Positions 23,444 through 33,960 of a stretch of 64,000 nucleotides of DNA are shown one piece after another. The stretch covers positions 372,001 through 436,000 of the forward strand of contig KL647321.1 in NCBI GenBank assembly GCA_000727475.1. Reading direction: 5' to 3'. Under the pieces are notes generated by a model that worked only from the letters and a program-made list of their open reading frames with translations, was not told where the DNA came from and did not search any database. How positions within the stretch are numbered: the first letter of the stretch is position 1; each line of letters opens with the position of its first letter. This DNA comes from Sarcocystis neurona. Lineage: Eukaryota; Apicomplexa; Conoidasida; Eucoccidiorida; Sarcocystidae. The translations under genes and the position numbers were made by a program.

Positions 23444-23624
23444 GTTGAAAATCCTCGTCAGCGTTGGCAACGTGCCTTCTCCATCTTCTTCTTCTGCCCC
23501 TCCGCCTTCCGCCTCTTCTTCTTCTTCTTCGGGAACGTCGAGCGACCCTGCGTCTTCGTCTTCTCTGTTTTACCTCCCCGCCCCGCCATCTGCGACTCTC
23601 CGCCCTGCTGCTGCTCTCCTTCCC
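23444..23624 (+). CDS. Exon 2 of predicted membrane protein (gene model A)
   Basis: A strong acceptor (pyrimidine tract, then TTTCTGCAG) ends at 23443. One base completes the split codon from exon 1 and the frame then reads LKILVSVGNVPSPSSSSAPP followed by Ser/Pro-rich and Ala-rich linker sequence. A GTACGT donor at 23625 falls exactly at a codon boundary. The exon would add about 60 residues of flexible linker after the first hydrophobic segment. A competing minus-strand reading through this region is Arg/Ala/Glu-rich and cannot be excluded. Confidence 0.35.
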
Positions 23625-23659
23625 GTACGTCTCTCTCTCCCCGTACCCTCCCCTAACGA

Positions 23660-24420
23660 CCTGCTCTTTTGTCTTTCTCTCTCCCGCTGCTGCTGCTGCA
23701 TCTGCCTGTTCTGCTGTTGCTGCTGTGTCTGCGTTTTCTACTGCTGCTGCTGCTGCTACGACGTTTGCCTTTTCTCCTGCTGCTGCTGCTGTTGCGCCTG
23801 CATCTCTTTGTACTTCCGTGGCTGATCTTTTGGTTCTCTGCATGGGCTGCTGCTGCTGCTCGCTTGTGCGTCTCCTGCGGATGCTGCAGCTGCTGCCCAT
23901 TCTTCTCTTACTCCCCTATTGCTGCCGCCGGTCCTCTCCTTCCGCCGTCGCGCTGTTGCTGCTGCCCGTGTGTGCGCCTCCTCCCACTAGGTCTCCTTCA
24001 TCAGCTGCTGTGGCCGCTGCTGGCCCGCCTTCTTTTTTGATGTGCCTGCAGCTCCTTCCTCTCCCCAACCTGCGTCGCCTCCGCCCGTTGCCGCTGCTGC
24101 TCTAGCGTTGCTGCTGGTGCTGCTCACTTTGAGGCTGCTGCAGCTGGCAGTGTGTCTGCAGACGCTGCAGTCGCTGCTGCTGACTGCTTGGGTCTGCAGC
24201 TGGTGCTGCTGCTCCTTCGGTTGCTGCTGCTGCTGCTCGTATTAGTGCTGCTTCTGGTGATACTGCTCTTGCTGCTGCTGTTGTAGCTCATGCTGCTGCT
24301 GTTGATGGTACTGCTGTTGCTGGTACTGCTGTTGCTCCTGGTGCTGCTGCTGCTGCTCGTAGGTTCTGCTGTTGCTGATGCTGCTTCGTCTAGCATTATT
24401 ACGGCTGCATGTGCGTGCTG
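23660..24420. repeat. CTG-rich array with rotating alanine frames
   Basis: Imperfect CTG/GCT/TGC for about 760 bases. Alanine-rich plus frames follow one another in different registers (around 23680-23810, 23850-23990, 24060-24110, 24120-24185, 24200-24365), each ended by a frame change or stop. In gene model A it lies inside intron 2. On the minus strand it reads as short Q- or S-rich frames. Confidence 0.8.
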
Positions 24421-24423
24421 CAG

Positions 24424-24867
24424 ATGTCTCGTACATTATTTTTGCTTGAGGGCGCAGACCGCTTGAAGTTTTTCTCCTTCTTGTTCTTCACTTCGCTGCT
24501 GACGACCGGGGGAGTGGCCCTTCTCCTCTTCCGCAGCGGCAGCAGCGCTCCCTCCAGCAGCACCCCCGACCTCCCCAGCAACAGCAACCTCTACAGCAGC
24601 AGCAGCAGTATCTACGGCAGCAGCAATAGTGGCAACAGCAGCACCACCAGTTTGTACAGCAGCCTGTCGCACAGCAGCCAGACGGACAGTCGCAGCAGCA
24701 GTGGGGAGGCTGCGTCCAGCAGCGACGTCGCCGGCAGCGATGTTGAGGATAGTGCTCAGAACGAGAGCAGCTACAACATCAGCAGGAGCAGCAGCAGCGG
24801 GATTACTTCAACTACGCTCTTTGTTCCTATGGCGCTGCTTTCTCTCACTTTCGTTTATCTTGTGTAG
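24424..24867 (+). CDS. Exon 3 of model A, two-helix protein, weakly VMA21-like
   Basis: After an acceptor TGCTGCAG at 24423 the frame opens with an ATG and gives 147 residues to a TAG at 24867. Residues about 12-36 form a hydrophobic segment (RLKFFSFLFFTSLLTTGG), then comes a long Ser/Asn/Thr-rich loop, then a second hydrophobic segment (LFVPMALLSLTFVYLV) right at the C-terminus. The LKxFxFFTxL pattern and two-helix layout recall VMA21, the ER assembly factor of the V-ATPase, which is normally about 75-110 residues with a short loop and a C-terminal retrieval tail; here the loop is expanded and the tail is missing unless a further exon is used (GT at 24862 or 24868). It joins exon 2 in phase 0 or could start its own gene at the ATG. 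The family guess is weak. Confidence 0.35.
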   Translation: MSRTLFLLEGADRLKFFSFLFFTSLLTTGGVALLLFRSGSSAPSSSTPDLPSNSNLYSSSSSIYGSSNSGNSSTTSLYSSLSHSSQTDSRSSSGEAASSSDVAGSDVEDSAQNESSYNISRSSSSGITSTTLFVPMALLSLTFVYLV

Positions 24868-24879
24868 GTGCCGCAACAA

Positions 24880-26156
24880 AAAACTACCCTCCTCTCACTA
24901 TGCTGCTGGTGGTGCGACTGCTGCTGGTGCTGCCGAGACGTCGTGGCACCCTACCTGCGGAGCTCTGCTTTTGTTTTGCCGCTGCTGCTGCTGTTTCCAG
25001 CTGCTGCTCGTGCTGGTGGTGTAACCTGCTGCGGGTGCTCCGCGCTCCTGCTGCTAGTCTTCTTCGGAGAGCCGTAAGGGGCCTCTGCTGCCTGCAGGGA
25101 CTTCATCGAAGCGACTTTTGTTGTTTTTGCTATTGCGGCTGCTGCTGCTCCTCTCCCTCCGTCGCGTGCTGATGATGCGGCTGCTCCCCTCCCCCTCTCA
25201 CGTCTTGCTGCTGCTCCTCCTCCTTCTGTTGAGATATGCGCACAGGCCGCCTCTGCAGGTGTCGCTTTTTTTGGCTGCGTTGATTTGCTGTTGCCGTTTG
25301 TGCCGCTGCTGCTGCCCGTTATCGCCTCTCCGCGCCTCTAGGAACACACACGGATTTATACACACGTATATATATATACATATGTCTCCATATCAGCGTA
25401 TACGCCAACATTGTATTTCTCATATATGGGTATATTTCTCTCTATATATATTCATCCATACACACACATATCAACCTGTTTTCTCATCTCTATCTCTCTC
25501 TCTGTCTCTCTCTCTCCATATATGTGTATTTGTGTGAGGGTATATATGTGAATGTTTATATGGAAGTTATATATATCCATATATGTCCATGGGCATTGAG
25601 AGATGTACAGCGCCATATATATACGTACATAGCTGACGTTGTAACGTGTGTAAATGTATATATATATAAATGTATATGTATAGATGTATGCGTTTATATA
25701 TACATTTAAGTAGATCGTGTGTGTATACCTACGTGTGTGGGTAAGGTGTGTGAGTCTATGTAGCTGTACTCAGGTAGATTCTTTGTCTGTGCACATATAT
25801 GTATATGTGTATATATATATTTACGTGGGTAGAAAGAGAGAAAAAGAGAAAGACAGAGGAGGTGGTGTGCAGGCGAGTTGTGTATTCTTTTCTCTCTCTT
25901 CCTCTCTGTATATCTATACATATGTGTATGTATATACGTGCACTCGTATATACGTATATATGCATATGCGAGTGGCTGTATATGTATATATATGTGTGAG
26001 GAGCGCTGTGTGTGAGGCATGTGAGAAGAGTTTGTATACCGAGGAGTCGGGGAGAAGCAGAGGAAGCGAAGAACTTCGAGGAGAAGAAACGTGTGTAGCC
26101 GCTTTCTTTTGATGTGGCGCTGCCTTTCCGGTGATTTTCTTCTCGAAGGTATTTGC
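24880..26156. repeat. CTG-rich then TA-rich non-coding stretch
   Basis: CTG/TGC-rich sequence to about 25330 gives way to TA microsatellites at 25360-26010, with a CTCTCTGT run at about 25485-25515. No exon is supported in the TA part. Alanine/cysteine/leucine frames in the CTG part are compositional. Confidence 0.7.
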
Positions 26157-26158
26157 AG

Positions 26159-26223
26159 GTGCAGATGAATGGCCGAGTCGCACCCTCTTCTCCACGCCGC
26201 AGCGATTTCTTTCGGTCTTTGCT
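26159..26223 (+). CDS. Candidate internal exon, 65 bp
   Basis: TATTTGCAG at 26150-26158 is a good acceptor and GCT|GTAAGT at 26224 a near-perfect donor. The enclosed 65 bases read VQMNGRVAPSSPRRSDFFRS in the phase-0 frame, or GADEWPSRTLFSTPQ in another. The phase-0 reading could follow the end of the preceding two-helix exon if its GT at 24862 were used as a donor. The surroundings are strongly pyrimidine-rich, as expected of introns on this strand. No domain can be recognised in so short a piece. Confidence 0.28.
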
Positions 26224-26229
26224 GTAAGT

Positions 26230-28030
26230 CCTTCCCTTCTCTCTCTCTCTTTCTATTATTCGTCCTTTTCTTCCGCTTCTTCTTCTCGACCCCTTCCTTG
26301 TGGCATTCCTTTCCGATTTTCCCCTTCCGGTGCCCTCTTCTTCGTCGTATTCTCCCCTCCCCCTCGTGCTGCTCCTCCGTCTTCTCGTCTTCTTCGTCTC
26401 CTCCGCCCGTTTGGTAGTTCTTCATTTCCTCCCCCACCTGCGTCTTCTGCTGCTCTGCTTTCTTGGTCTGCCCCTGCACCTCCATCTTCTTGAGTTCGTC
26501 CGTCCGTCCCCGCCGCCGTCCTTCGTTGTCGTCTTCTCGTCTGCGTTTTTCCACAAGCCTTTCTCTCCTTCATTTGCTGCTTGAACATCTCCGTCTTTTT
26601 GCACTCGTGTGGACTTCGCTGCGACTCACTTCTTGCGCGAAGTGCTGCCGCTGCTGCGTACTGTCCATCTCGTCCTCTTTTTCTTCTTCCGTTCTTCTAC
26701 TACTACTGCTGCGCACTTTTGGTGTAGTACCACTCCCGATGAAATTCACTTCTTCACTTTCCTCCCTTCGATTTCTGTCTCTCTTACATTTTGCTCCTCT
26801 TCTCCCCTCCCTTCGTCGTTCTTCGAAATGGCGCGCTCCTACGACGTGCGCCTTCTTCGATGTGATTTCCCCCTCCTCTTCCCTGGGCATCCTTCCCTTT
26901 TCTCCGGTGCCGCCCCCGTCTGCGTTTCCTCCTTTTTCTCTTCTTTGCCCCCTTTTCGTCTTCGGCGTCTCCTCCTCGGTTTCCTCCACCTCTTCTTCTC
27001 CCGCCCTTCTTCTCTGACTTCTCCGGCGTTTTCCTGCGAATTGGTAGAGGGGCGATGACCGGCTGCTTCGTCGCCTTGCTGCTGGCCAAGGATTCTCTCG
27101 GATTCAAGCATCACCTATTTCCCTCTCCTTCTCTCTCCCAGCGTACGTTCCCCTCTGCTCCGTGGAGGAAAAGCACCTCCTCTCCTCCTTTTGCTGTCTT
27201 CTCTCCCTCTGCATAGTGGCCTTCTCCTCCTTCTCGTCTCCGTCTCCGTCTCCACCGTCCTCTTCTTTTTTTCTTCCTTTCTTTTTTGGACTTTTCTATC
27301 CGTCTCCTCTTTCCCTTCGCCTTCGTGTCCCTTCTTTCTTCGGTGACTCTCCCCTTCTCACTTCCGCCTCTCCTTTATATATAGAGCTGTAGATGAATGC
27401 TCGTTCAAAAGTATATCGGAAGATACTGAGAGCTGTTTGAATGCTCCTACCGCCTAAAAGAACGGCTACTGGCTCTAAACAGAGGAGTCTTTAAATTAAA
27501 CTGAAGAGTCCAGTAGGTACGAACCGTACAAGGATTAACGATGTCCAGATACAAAACAGGTGCCAGGCCAATAATGGTCCAGTCTATATGTGTGCGCACA
27601 TGTGTGTATATTACTCTCTCTGAGTGTCAGTGATTTTTTTGTATTTTCTTGTGTCTTCCTTGTTTTCTCTATTTCCTTTCTTCTGCTTCGTTTTCTTCTC
27701 TCTTCCCTTTATTTTTCTCCTTTCCACCTTCTCGTTAATCTCTTATACCTGCACCTCTCTCTTTTGAGGTGTCCCCCTTCTGTCCTCTTCGTCTCTTTTA
27801 TTTGTTTTGTTCCTTTACCCGCTCCTCTTCCCCCTTCGTACTCTTTCTCTTTTACGTCTTCTGCCGTCTGCTCTTCTCCTTCCTTTTTGCTGTTCTTCGT
27901 TATCTTCCTTTCTCTTCTCCCCGACTTCTCCTCTTCTTCTTCTTCCTTTTCTCCTTCTGTTTCCCCTCGGCTTGTTCTTCTTGTTCTTCTTTAATTTGCC
28001 TCCCTTCTCCTTTCCGTTTTACGCGCTTGA
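26230..28030. other. Pyrimidine-rich stretch, probable intron or flank
   Basis: C/T-rich on the plus strand for about 1.8 kb apart from a mixed island at about 27400-27590. Long purine-coded frames on the minus strand (Lys/Glu/Arg-rich) and pyrimidine-coded frames on the plus strand (Ser/Leu/Phe/Pro-rich) are compositional. Short islands such as an ATG at 27055 reading MTGCFVALLLAKDSLGFK might be exons, but no donor follows them. Confidence 0.45.
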
Positions 28031-28040
28031 ATGCTCTGCA

Positions 28041-28090
28041 GAGCTGCTGGCGCTCGCGCAGCCCTTCGCTTCTGCTGCTGCTGCATGTGG
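28041..28090 (+). CDS. Candidate 50-bp exon with consensus donor
   Basis: GAATGCTCTGCAG ends at 28040 and ATGTGG|GTAAGT puts a consensus donor at 28091. Only 42 bases later CTTCCTTCTTGCAG offers an acceptor at 28132, so a very short intron is possible. Reading frames across the exon are Ala/Leu-rich (for example LLALAQPFASAAAAC). Frame and parent gene are unknown. Confidence 0.25.
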
Positions 28091-28384
28091 GTAAGTTACG
28101 ACCTTTGCTCTCCTTTCTCTTCCTTCTTGCAGCTGTGTACATGACTTCTGCTGTGGTGGACATGTATTCGCGTTTGTGTTTAATTTTCTCTCTTTAATGA
28201 CCCACAAGTGTATGTGTGTGTGTGTGTACGCTGGTAAATCGATGTATATGTGCGTAGGTATTATCTGTCATGGATTTGCTTCCGTACACACCAGGACGGT
28301 CCCCTGTGAGATTTTCCTTCTCTTTCTCCTTCTCTCTGCATTCATCGATATACAACGTGTCTACAACCATATAGATAAGTAAAA

Positions 28385-28850
28385 GTGTCAGTACATATAT
28401 ATATATATATGTGTCTATACATATATGTATATTTGTGTGTAGGGGCGTCTCCCTTTGTCACTCCTTTTGTGTCTCCTGTCTTTCTCTCGGTATATGATAT
28501 ACATATGTATATATACATATATGTCTCTATATATACATACATAGAGACACACATGTCTACACCTGCATCTCTATACATATGCGTATGTAGAGACACATAT
28601 ACGATATATACATACACACACTTGTATATATATGTATGTGCAGAAGTATATCCCTGTAAAGGATATATACGTACACACACGTGTATACATATATATATCT
28701 ATATGCATCTATACTTATATCCGTAGGAAAACAGTATACTTGTATACACGTATGTATACACATATATATATATATATAAATGATACATATGTAGACACAT
28801 GTATATATACATATATATACGTCTATCCATACGCTTGTGTAGATTCGTGG
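28385..28850. repeat. TA/TATG microsatellite field
   Basis: TATATA, CATATG and ACACAC motifs for about 460 bases. Frames through it encode only Tyr/Ile/Thr/Cys repeats and are disregarded. Confidence 0.85.
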
Positions 28851-29156
28851 TCAGAATGAATTACTGCAGTTTCACGTCTTTGTTCTGGTGCTTCCCATTG
28901 TCTTCTGCGTGTCTCTCTTCTTCTCCTCTTCTTCTGTCTTCGTCTTTTCCGTCTCCTCTCATCTCCCTCACCTTCTGTGCAGCACTTGCTGTTTTCCTCT
29001 TTCCGTGTCTCCCCGTCTCCCTCTCCTTTTGTCTCCTTCTCCGTCTCTCTTCCTCTCTCTGTGTTTCTGTCTCGTCTCCGTCTCCGGCGGCCTCGGCTCT
29101 GTGCGACCGTCTACCTACCTTCGGACTTCCGTACTGTTGACTTCTTGCTGCTGCAG

Positions 29157-29403
29157 CTGCAGCACGTTCGAGACTTTTAAGCGACGCTGGTGGTCGTGGG
29201 GCGTGCGGGGACTCGTAGATGCGGCCGGGTTACTCGGTTTTTGCTGCTTCCTTGCTGCGGAGACAGCGTCTGCAGCAGCTGCTGTTGAGCGAGAAGCAGT
29301 CCTTAACACCATCGCCACAGCCAAAGGCAGAAACGTAGGAGAATCTGCTGCTCCTCCTGCTGTCGCTCTCTCTCTTCCCCCCATACGTTTCACTTCTCAA
29401 TAA
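29157..29403 (+). CDS. Candidate terminal exon with poly(A) hexamer
   Basis: A pyrimidine-rich run ending CTTGCTGCTGCAG at 29156 (or the next CTGCAG at 29162) opens a frame of about 80 codons to a TAA at 29401. The product has ordinary composition: a basic aromatic start (TFETFKRRWWSWGVRG), a hydrophobic segment (LVDAAGLLGFCCFLAA), an Ala/Glu helix (VEREAVLNTIATAKG) and a Pro/Ser tail. The stop overlaps an AATAAA at 29399. This is a good last exon of a plus-strand gene, perhaps the end of model A or of a separate gene beginning near 28.0 kb. No family is recognised. Confidence 0.4.
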
Positions 29404-29404
29404 A
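29399..29404 (+). terminator. Putative poly(A) signal AATAAA
   Basis: A perfect AATAAA overlaps the stop codon of the candidate terminal exon. It is short and could be chance, but its position at the end of a coding-like frame is suggestive. Confidence 0.35.
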
Positions 29405-29439
29405 AATCCGTCTTTTTCCTCTCCCCGTCCCGACTCCTA

Positions 29440-30470
29440 TACATCTCCACATATATATGTATATATGTCTACTTACTACTACACATACCTGTATATATAG
29501 AGAGAGACACAGGGAGAGGTAGACATGCGTGTCTACTTTGTCTCTCCTTCTCTTCAACTCTCTTCTCCTTTCACTCTCTTTTCCTTTCCCTCTCCCCGTC
29601 TCTCTTCCTCTCTATATATTTATGGCTGCCTACCAATCCCCATACATACATATATATTTCTACGTATATATATATATATATTTCTATGTACATGTCACTA
29701 TTTCTCTCTCTCCCTATATATGTATGTCTTTGTGCATGTAACTATGTGTTATACATGTATATATATATGTATTTCTGTGTTTATTTTCCTTCATATATAT
29801 ATGTGTATACATATGCCAAAGAATATACAGATATCTCCTTACGTGCGGGTATACACGTATATGCTGACTATACACACATGTATATATCTACTTCACACAC
29901 GTAGGTCTACATATTCTGTATATCTTCAGTCCAGTCCTCATGTATGTATAAAATGATATTTGCGCTGAGAATGGGAGAAGGGGCGCTTGCCACTGTTGCA
30001 TTGCTGTGCCAGAGAGCTCCGAGTGCAGCTGCTGTTGCTGTTTCGTGCTTTTGTGTCTCTGTGTCTCTCTCACTTTTTTTTGTCTCTCTATTTGTTCATG
30101 TCTCTTTGAGTCGGTAGGTATCTCTTTTTCTGCACATATTTACTTCGCCCTGCGTCACTGCTGTCTTCGTCCCCCTTCTCCGGCCTTCTCACTGTAAACC
30201 TCCATATACATATGTATATATTGTGCGCACGCTCATAGGAATAGAGGGGTAGAGAGGCGAACCTTTGCGTGTATGTATATCTGTATAAACTACACAGGGT
30301 CTGTGTCCTTTCCTATATACATATATATATGCAGACATACATTCCCATATATACATATATATATATAGATCTACACATATATATAGATACATATGTATCC
30401 ACGTGCATGTATGCACGTTTATGTGTGTACACGTATATGTATTGATATAGATATATTTGTCTAGGATTTG
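29440..30470. repeat. TA microsatellites, no gene
   Basis: TATATGTATATA-type motifs at about 29440-29520, 29640-29910 and 30200-30465, with a pyrimidine-rich island at 29535-29620 and a short mixed island at 29960-30190. No exon is supported. Confidence 0.75.
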
Positions 30471-30640
30471 GTTGGTGAAGGGAGTGGCGCAGCAGACATG
30501 ACAACAGCAGTTTGAGTGAAGAAATTCGGTAGGTGGGTAGTTGTTCTCCTTTTTGCTGCTGCGGCTGCTTTCCGCGCCTCCTCCTCCTCCTCCGTCGCCT
30601 CGTTTGGGTTTACGAGAAACAACGCGAAGAAGCGGGACAT
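30461..30640 (-). CDS. Possible small ORF, strand ambiguous
   Basis: An ATG at 30640 (complement) opens 59 codons: MSRFFALFLVNPNEATEEEE, then an Ala/Lys/Arg-rich stretch and a Thr/Pro-rich tail to the stop at 30461. The plus strand of the same block reads, from a GTG at 30516, as a hydrophobic leader-like sequence (KKFGRWVVVLLFAAAAAF) followed by Ser-rich sequence. The two cannot both be real, and neither is supported beyond composition. Confidence 0.22.
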   Translation of the reverse strand: MSRFFALFLVNPNEATEEEEEARKAAAAAKRRTTTHLPNFFTQTAVVMSAAPLPSPTKS

Positions 30641-31249
30641 GAGCAGCCGCAACTCAGGGCAGACAGAGACGACAGAGAGATTTTCTGGTGTCTGTACACT
30701 CCGATTGTTTCTGAGTCTCTGTCTTCCCCGCACTGCCTCTTCCTCTTCCTTGGCACACGCCTGCGGGAGTTCTTGTCTATAGAAAGCATATCAGCAGAAA
30801 AGGAGAGACACAGAGAAGAAGGAGAATAAGAGGGCGAAGAAGAAAATGTTCGTCTCTTAACACCGTCGTAGACGATTTGGCACCGCCGACCTACGCGCGT
30901 AGACTGTCGTCAGACCCTCCGCAGTATATCTGTGGACGTGCTCACGCATATGTGTATACATGCATATGTGTGGGCCCTCATATGCATGTCTGTATGTATA
31001 TACTTAAATGTTCGTGCCTGCATGCGTATATATATGGATATGTGTGCGTGCGTGTATGTGTACAGGTACTTACATGTAGACGTACCCGCATGCGTATATT
31101 TGTGTGTGCATGCAGACAGATGTAAAGAAATAGGTGTATTTATTTGGACACTTAAACTACGTATCTGCATGCATTTATATATATGTGTACGTGTGTATGT
31201 GTGTGTGCATACGGAGAAGGACGGCGAGGGAGGACTGCTGGGGCTGCAG

Positions 31250-31577
31250 CTCATGTTTGTGCCGCGGCGCTTACACTTCATCAGTCCCTCCTGCTGCGGC
31301 TGCGTCGAGACCGGCTGCTGCTGCTGCGTCGAGATCGGCTGCTGGTGCTACTGCCCCGAGACCGGCTACTCCTGCTGCTGCCCTTGCTGCTGCTGCTGCC
31401 CGTGGCGCTGCTGCTGCTTCTTTTCGACTCCTCTATTGATGTGCGAGTTGCGGGGCTGCTGCTGGTGCTTCCGCGTCGAGAGCCCTGCGGCCGCAACGCC
31501 TCAGTTTCCAAAATTCCCTTCCGTTGCAGCCTGGTCTCTGCGAGTGCTGCCGCGCGAGCACCTCGGCTGCTGCAGTT
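31250..31577. repeat. CTG-rich array upstream of gene model B
   Basis: Imperfect CTG/TGC runs with CGAGACC spacers; GCGTCGAGACCGGCTGCT-like units recur two to three times around 31300-31370. Alanine, leucine and cysteine frames overlap. No coding frame can be chosen. Confidence 0.7.
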
Positions 31578-31906
31578 ATGGCGGACTTCCGCCGTAAGTG
31601 CCTGACTTTGCTGCTGCTCCGTTGCTGCTGCCCCGTTGCGGCTGCTCCGTTGCTGCTGCTGCTGGTGCTGCTGCAGTGTTGGTGCTGCTGCTCGTGTGTT
31701 GCTGTGTTGCTCCTGCTGGTTCTTCTTCTGCACGTTTTTGGCCGCATGAGCTGCTGCTGCTGTGGGGTTCAGGTGTATATACACCCGGATGGGCGAGCGG
31801 TGCTGGACAGACTGCGTCTCCCCCTTGGCCTGGAGAGCCTGCTGCCGCCTCTGCTTTACGTTCTGCCTTTTCTCTGGCTCGCGTCTGCTGCCACGGCTTT
31901 CACAAA
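31578..31906 (+). CDS. Exon 1 of predicted membrane protein (gene model B)
   Basis: An ATG at 31578 starts MADFRRK, followed by a long Leu/Cys/Val hydrophobic stretch from a CTG array, then non-repetitive sequence (VQVYIHPDGRAVLDRLRLPL) and another hydrophobic segment (LLPPLLYVLPFLWLASAATA). A consensus donor AAA|GTAAGT lies at 31907, after two bases of a codon. The last 45 codons are convincing as coding; the CTG-coded start is less so, and an acceptor GGGGTTCAG at about 31770 could begin the exon instead. In phase it joins the exon at 33158. Probably an integral membrane protein of unknown family. Confidence 0.38.
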
Positions 31907-32579
31907 GTAAGTATTTTCTTCTTCACAAGAACTAGCTTAATTTTGCCCGCATTTCTTCTCGCCATATATGCACGTGCCTCTCTCTTGCCCATATAATTCT
32001 GTTCTCCATACGCATGTATCTGTCTATCTGTGCGCCCACCCAACACATTTTTTATCTGTGTACGTAATGCTCCAGTATATAGATCTGCCTCTCTATACAT
32101 ATATGTATGTATATGCTGACAAGTGTTTTTCACATCGCTGTCTCCTCTCTCTATATACATATATATACGTATGGGTCTACCTGACGGGATGCCTCAGGAT
32201 CCTTCTGAGTGTACATAATTCTCTCACTTCCATTCTCCTTTTGTGTATATTATATACACATTTATATACATATATGTATATATATAGGTATATATATGTA
32301 TATATATATCTATATATCCATCAAATAAGTGAATAGATATATATATATATATATGGGCATATGTAGGCTCATCCAACTAGTCACCCGAAGAAGTAACGTT
32401 GTTTCTGTATATACGCCGTGTCTGTGCGCACACTTGGCTTCGGGTGGCGCGGCTATGACTGCTTTTCCTCTCTCCTATCTATATATAGTGAGGCACTGAC
32501 GGAGGACTGCGGGGGAGCACTTGGGCAGGGTGCTGAAACGAGACGGCGTGATGCGTAGTTGCTGCGACGTCGTTGTTTG

Positions 32580-33140
32580 AGTCACGGGGTTAGACATGCT
32601 CCCGACAAAGAAATTCCTGCTGCTGCCTCTGCTGCTCGTCTGCAGCTGCGTTTTGCTGTGTCGCCGCTGCTGCTCCTCTGCTTGCCTTTTCGCTGACTGC
32701 TGCTGTGGAGGGGCGGCTGCGAGGCAGGCGCCTGCTGCGTTGTCCGTCTCCTGCTGCTGCTGCTGGCGCACCCGTGCGGCGGCTACGGAGGGATGATTCT
32801 CTGTGGACCCTGCTGCTGCCTCTGCTGCAGTCCTGCTGCTCTCGCTGCTGCTGCTGTCGCTGCTGCTGCTCTGACGTTCCCCTGCTGCTGTTGTTGCTCG
32901 CTTCCACCGCTGCTTCCCCGAGTTGCTGCTGCTGCGTTTGCTGCCGGCGAGTGGTGGGTCCTGCTGCTTCTCCGGTGGTGCCCTGCGACTTCTCCAGCTG
33001 CTGCTGCTGCGCCTCCTGCTCTACCTCCTCCTCCCTCTCTGCTGCTGCTGGGCCTTCTGCTGCTGCTACTACTGCTGCTCCTCCTTCTGCTCTGCTTCCT
33101 GTGCTACTGCTGAGTGTTTTCCTCCTGCTGCGGCTCTGTC
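32580..33140. repeat. CTG-rich array within gene model B
   Basis: Imperfect CTG/TGC/GCT for about 560 bases, lying in the large intron of model B. Frames encode Leu-, Cys- or Ala-rich sequence, with CAG-coded Q/A/S frames on the minus strand. Confidence 0.8.
32596..32796 (+). CDS. Possible small secreted-type ORF
   Basis: An ATG at 32596 opens 66 codons ending in TGA at 32796. The start, MLPTKKFLLLPLLLVCSC, has the form of a signal peptide: two lysines and then a Leu/Val core. The rest is Cys/Ala-rich and CTG-coded. It may be a first exon whose donor I cannot place, a small secreted cysteine-rich protein, or a chance leader within a CTG array. It lies inside the intron of model B, so both models are unlikely to be right as drawn. 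Confidence 0.2.
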   Translation: MLPTKKFLLLPLLLVCSCVLLCRRCCSSACLFADCCCGGAAARQAPAALSVSCCCCWRTRAAATEG

Positions 33141-33157
33141 TCTTGCTGCTGCTCAAG

Positions 33158-33257
33158 CCTCACCGGTCTTCCCGCGGAAGTCTACGAAGCGTTTCGCTTG
33201 CTTCTGACCGCAGCAGCTGCTTTTCTCTGGATCTCCCGGATCCGCCTGGCCACGCAG
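33158..33257 (+). CDS. Exon 2 of gene model B
   Basis: The acceptor GCTGCTCAAG ends at 33157 and leaves one base that completes the codon split at 31906. The frame then reads LTGLPAEVYEAFRLLLTAAA, a second hydrophobic run (FLWISRIRLATQ), and meets a consensus CAG|GTGAGA donor at 33258 on a codon boundary. Joined to exon 1 this gives a smooth membrane-protein sequence. The phase match at both ends is the main evidence; no homologue is recognised. Confidence 0.4.
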
Positions 33258-33338
33258 GTGAGATGGGTGGACAATACCATTTCTTGCATATATATATATA
33301 TATATGCAATGCAGGGATGGCCTATAAATTCCTTTCAG

Positions 33339-33410
33339 GTGACACTCCCAGTGCGCCTACTTAAAATACGGTGGGCGGTGCTTCAGGCAGATGCCACCCT
33401 TCATTGTTGA
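33339..33410 (+). CDS. Alternative terminal exon of gene model B
   Basis: CCTTTCAG at 33331-33338 is a good acceptor only 81 bases after the donor at 33258. Joined in phase 0 it reads VTLPVRLLKIRWAVLQADAT and stops at TGA 33408. If used, model B ends here as a short membrane protein. If skipped, the same donor can join 34175, also in phase 0. Sequence alone cannot say which, or whether both occur. Confidence 0.33.
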   Translation: MTLPVRLLKIRWAVLQADATLHC

Positions 33411-33419
33411 TCTTCCCTG

Positions 33420-33960
33420 TACGCAAACCTGTACATATCATGTATATACCTGTATATATACTTATATGAATATGGAAATGAATCATACCTACATATGTAT
33501 ATATATGTGTGTGAATATGGATTTGAGCCATACATATATGTGTATATGTGTGTGGATACGGATTCATATCCATATGTATATATATATATGCATCCGCTTG
33601 GATACCACGACAGCGTCGCGCGTTGTCGTAATGATGAAAACGGCTGCGCCTGCGCGGCACACACACACACACACACGTGGTGATGTTTTCTAATCCCACT
33701 ATCTAGATGCATATATATATATATATCGCTATATATATGCCTATACATATAAATATATATATATGTATATCGCTATACGTTGAGACATACGTGATGCCTA
33801 TACATATATATATATATATATATATGTCGCTATACGTTGAGTCGTACATGGTGCCTACACGTATATACAAATATGCATATATATATATGTTGATATCGCC
33901 GAGGCGCCGACGTGTTGAGAAGCCTGTGCATGCGCCCGTGTGCGCATATAGTAGATATTT
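33420..33960. repeat. TA microsatellite with diverged 60-bp units
   Basis: TATATG motifs throughout. TCGCTATACGTTGAG occurs twice (about 33770 and 33828), each followed by a GATGCCTATAC/GGTGCCTACAC block, which marks a tandem unit of about 60 bp; a GAATATGGA/GGATACGGA unit recurs at 33466-33565. A CA run lies at 33660-33676. Confidence 0.75.

Noticed and set aside
25706..26554. 282-codon minus-strand Lys/Glu/Arg-rich frame
   Set aside because: It is the complement of a pyrimidine-rich tract that contains a good plus-strand acceptor and donor (26158, 26224), and its C-terminal third is TA microsatellite. Composition explains its length.
31907..33157. Idea that the CTG block in the model B intron is coding in one continuous frame
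   Set aside because: Every plus frame is interrupted, and the Leu, Cys and Ala readings overlap without a consistent start or end.
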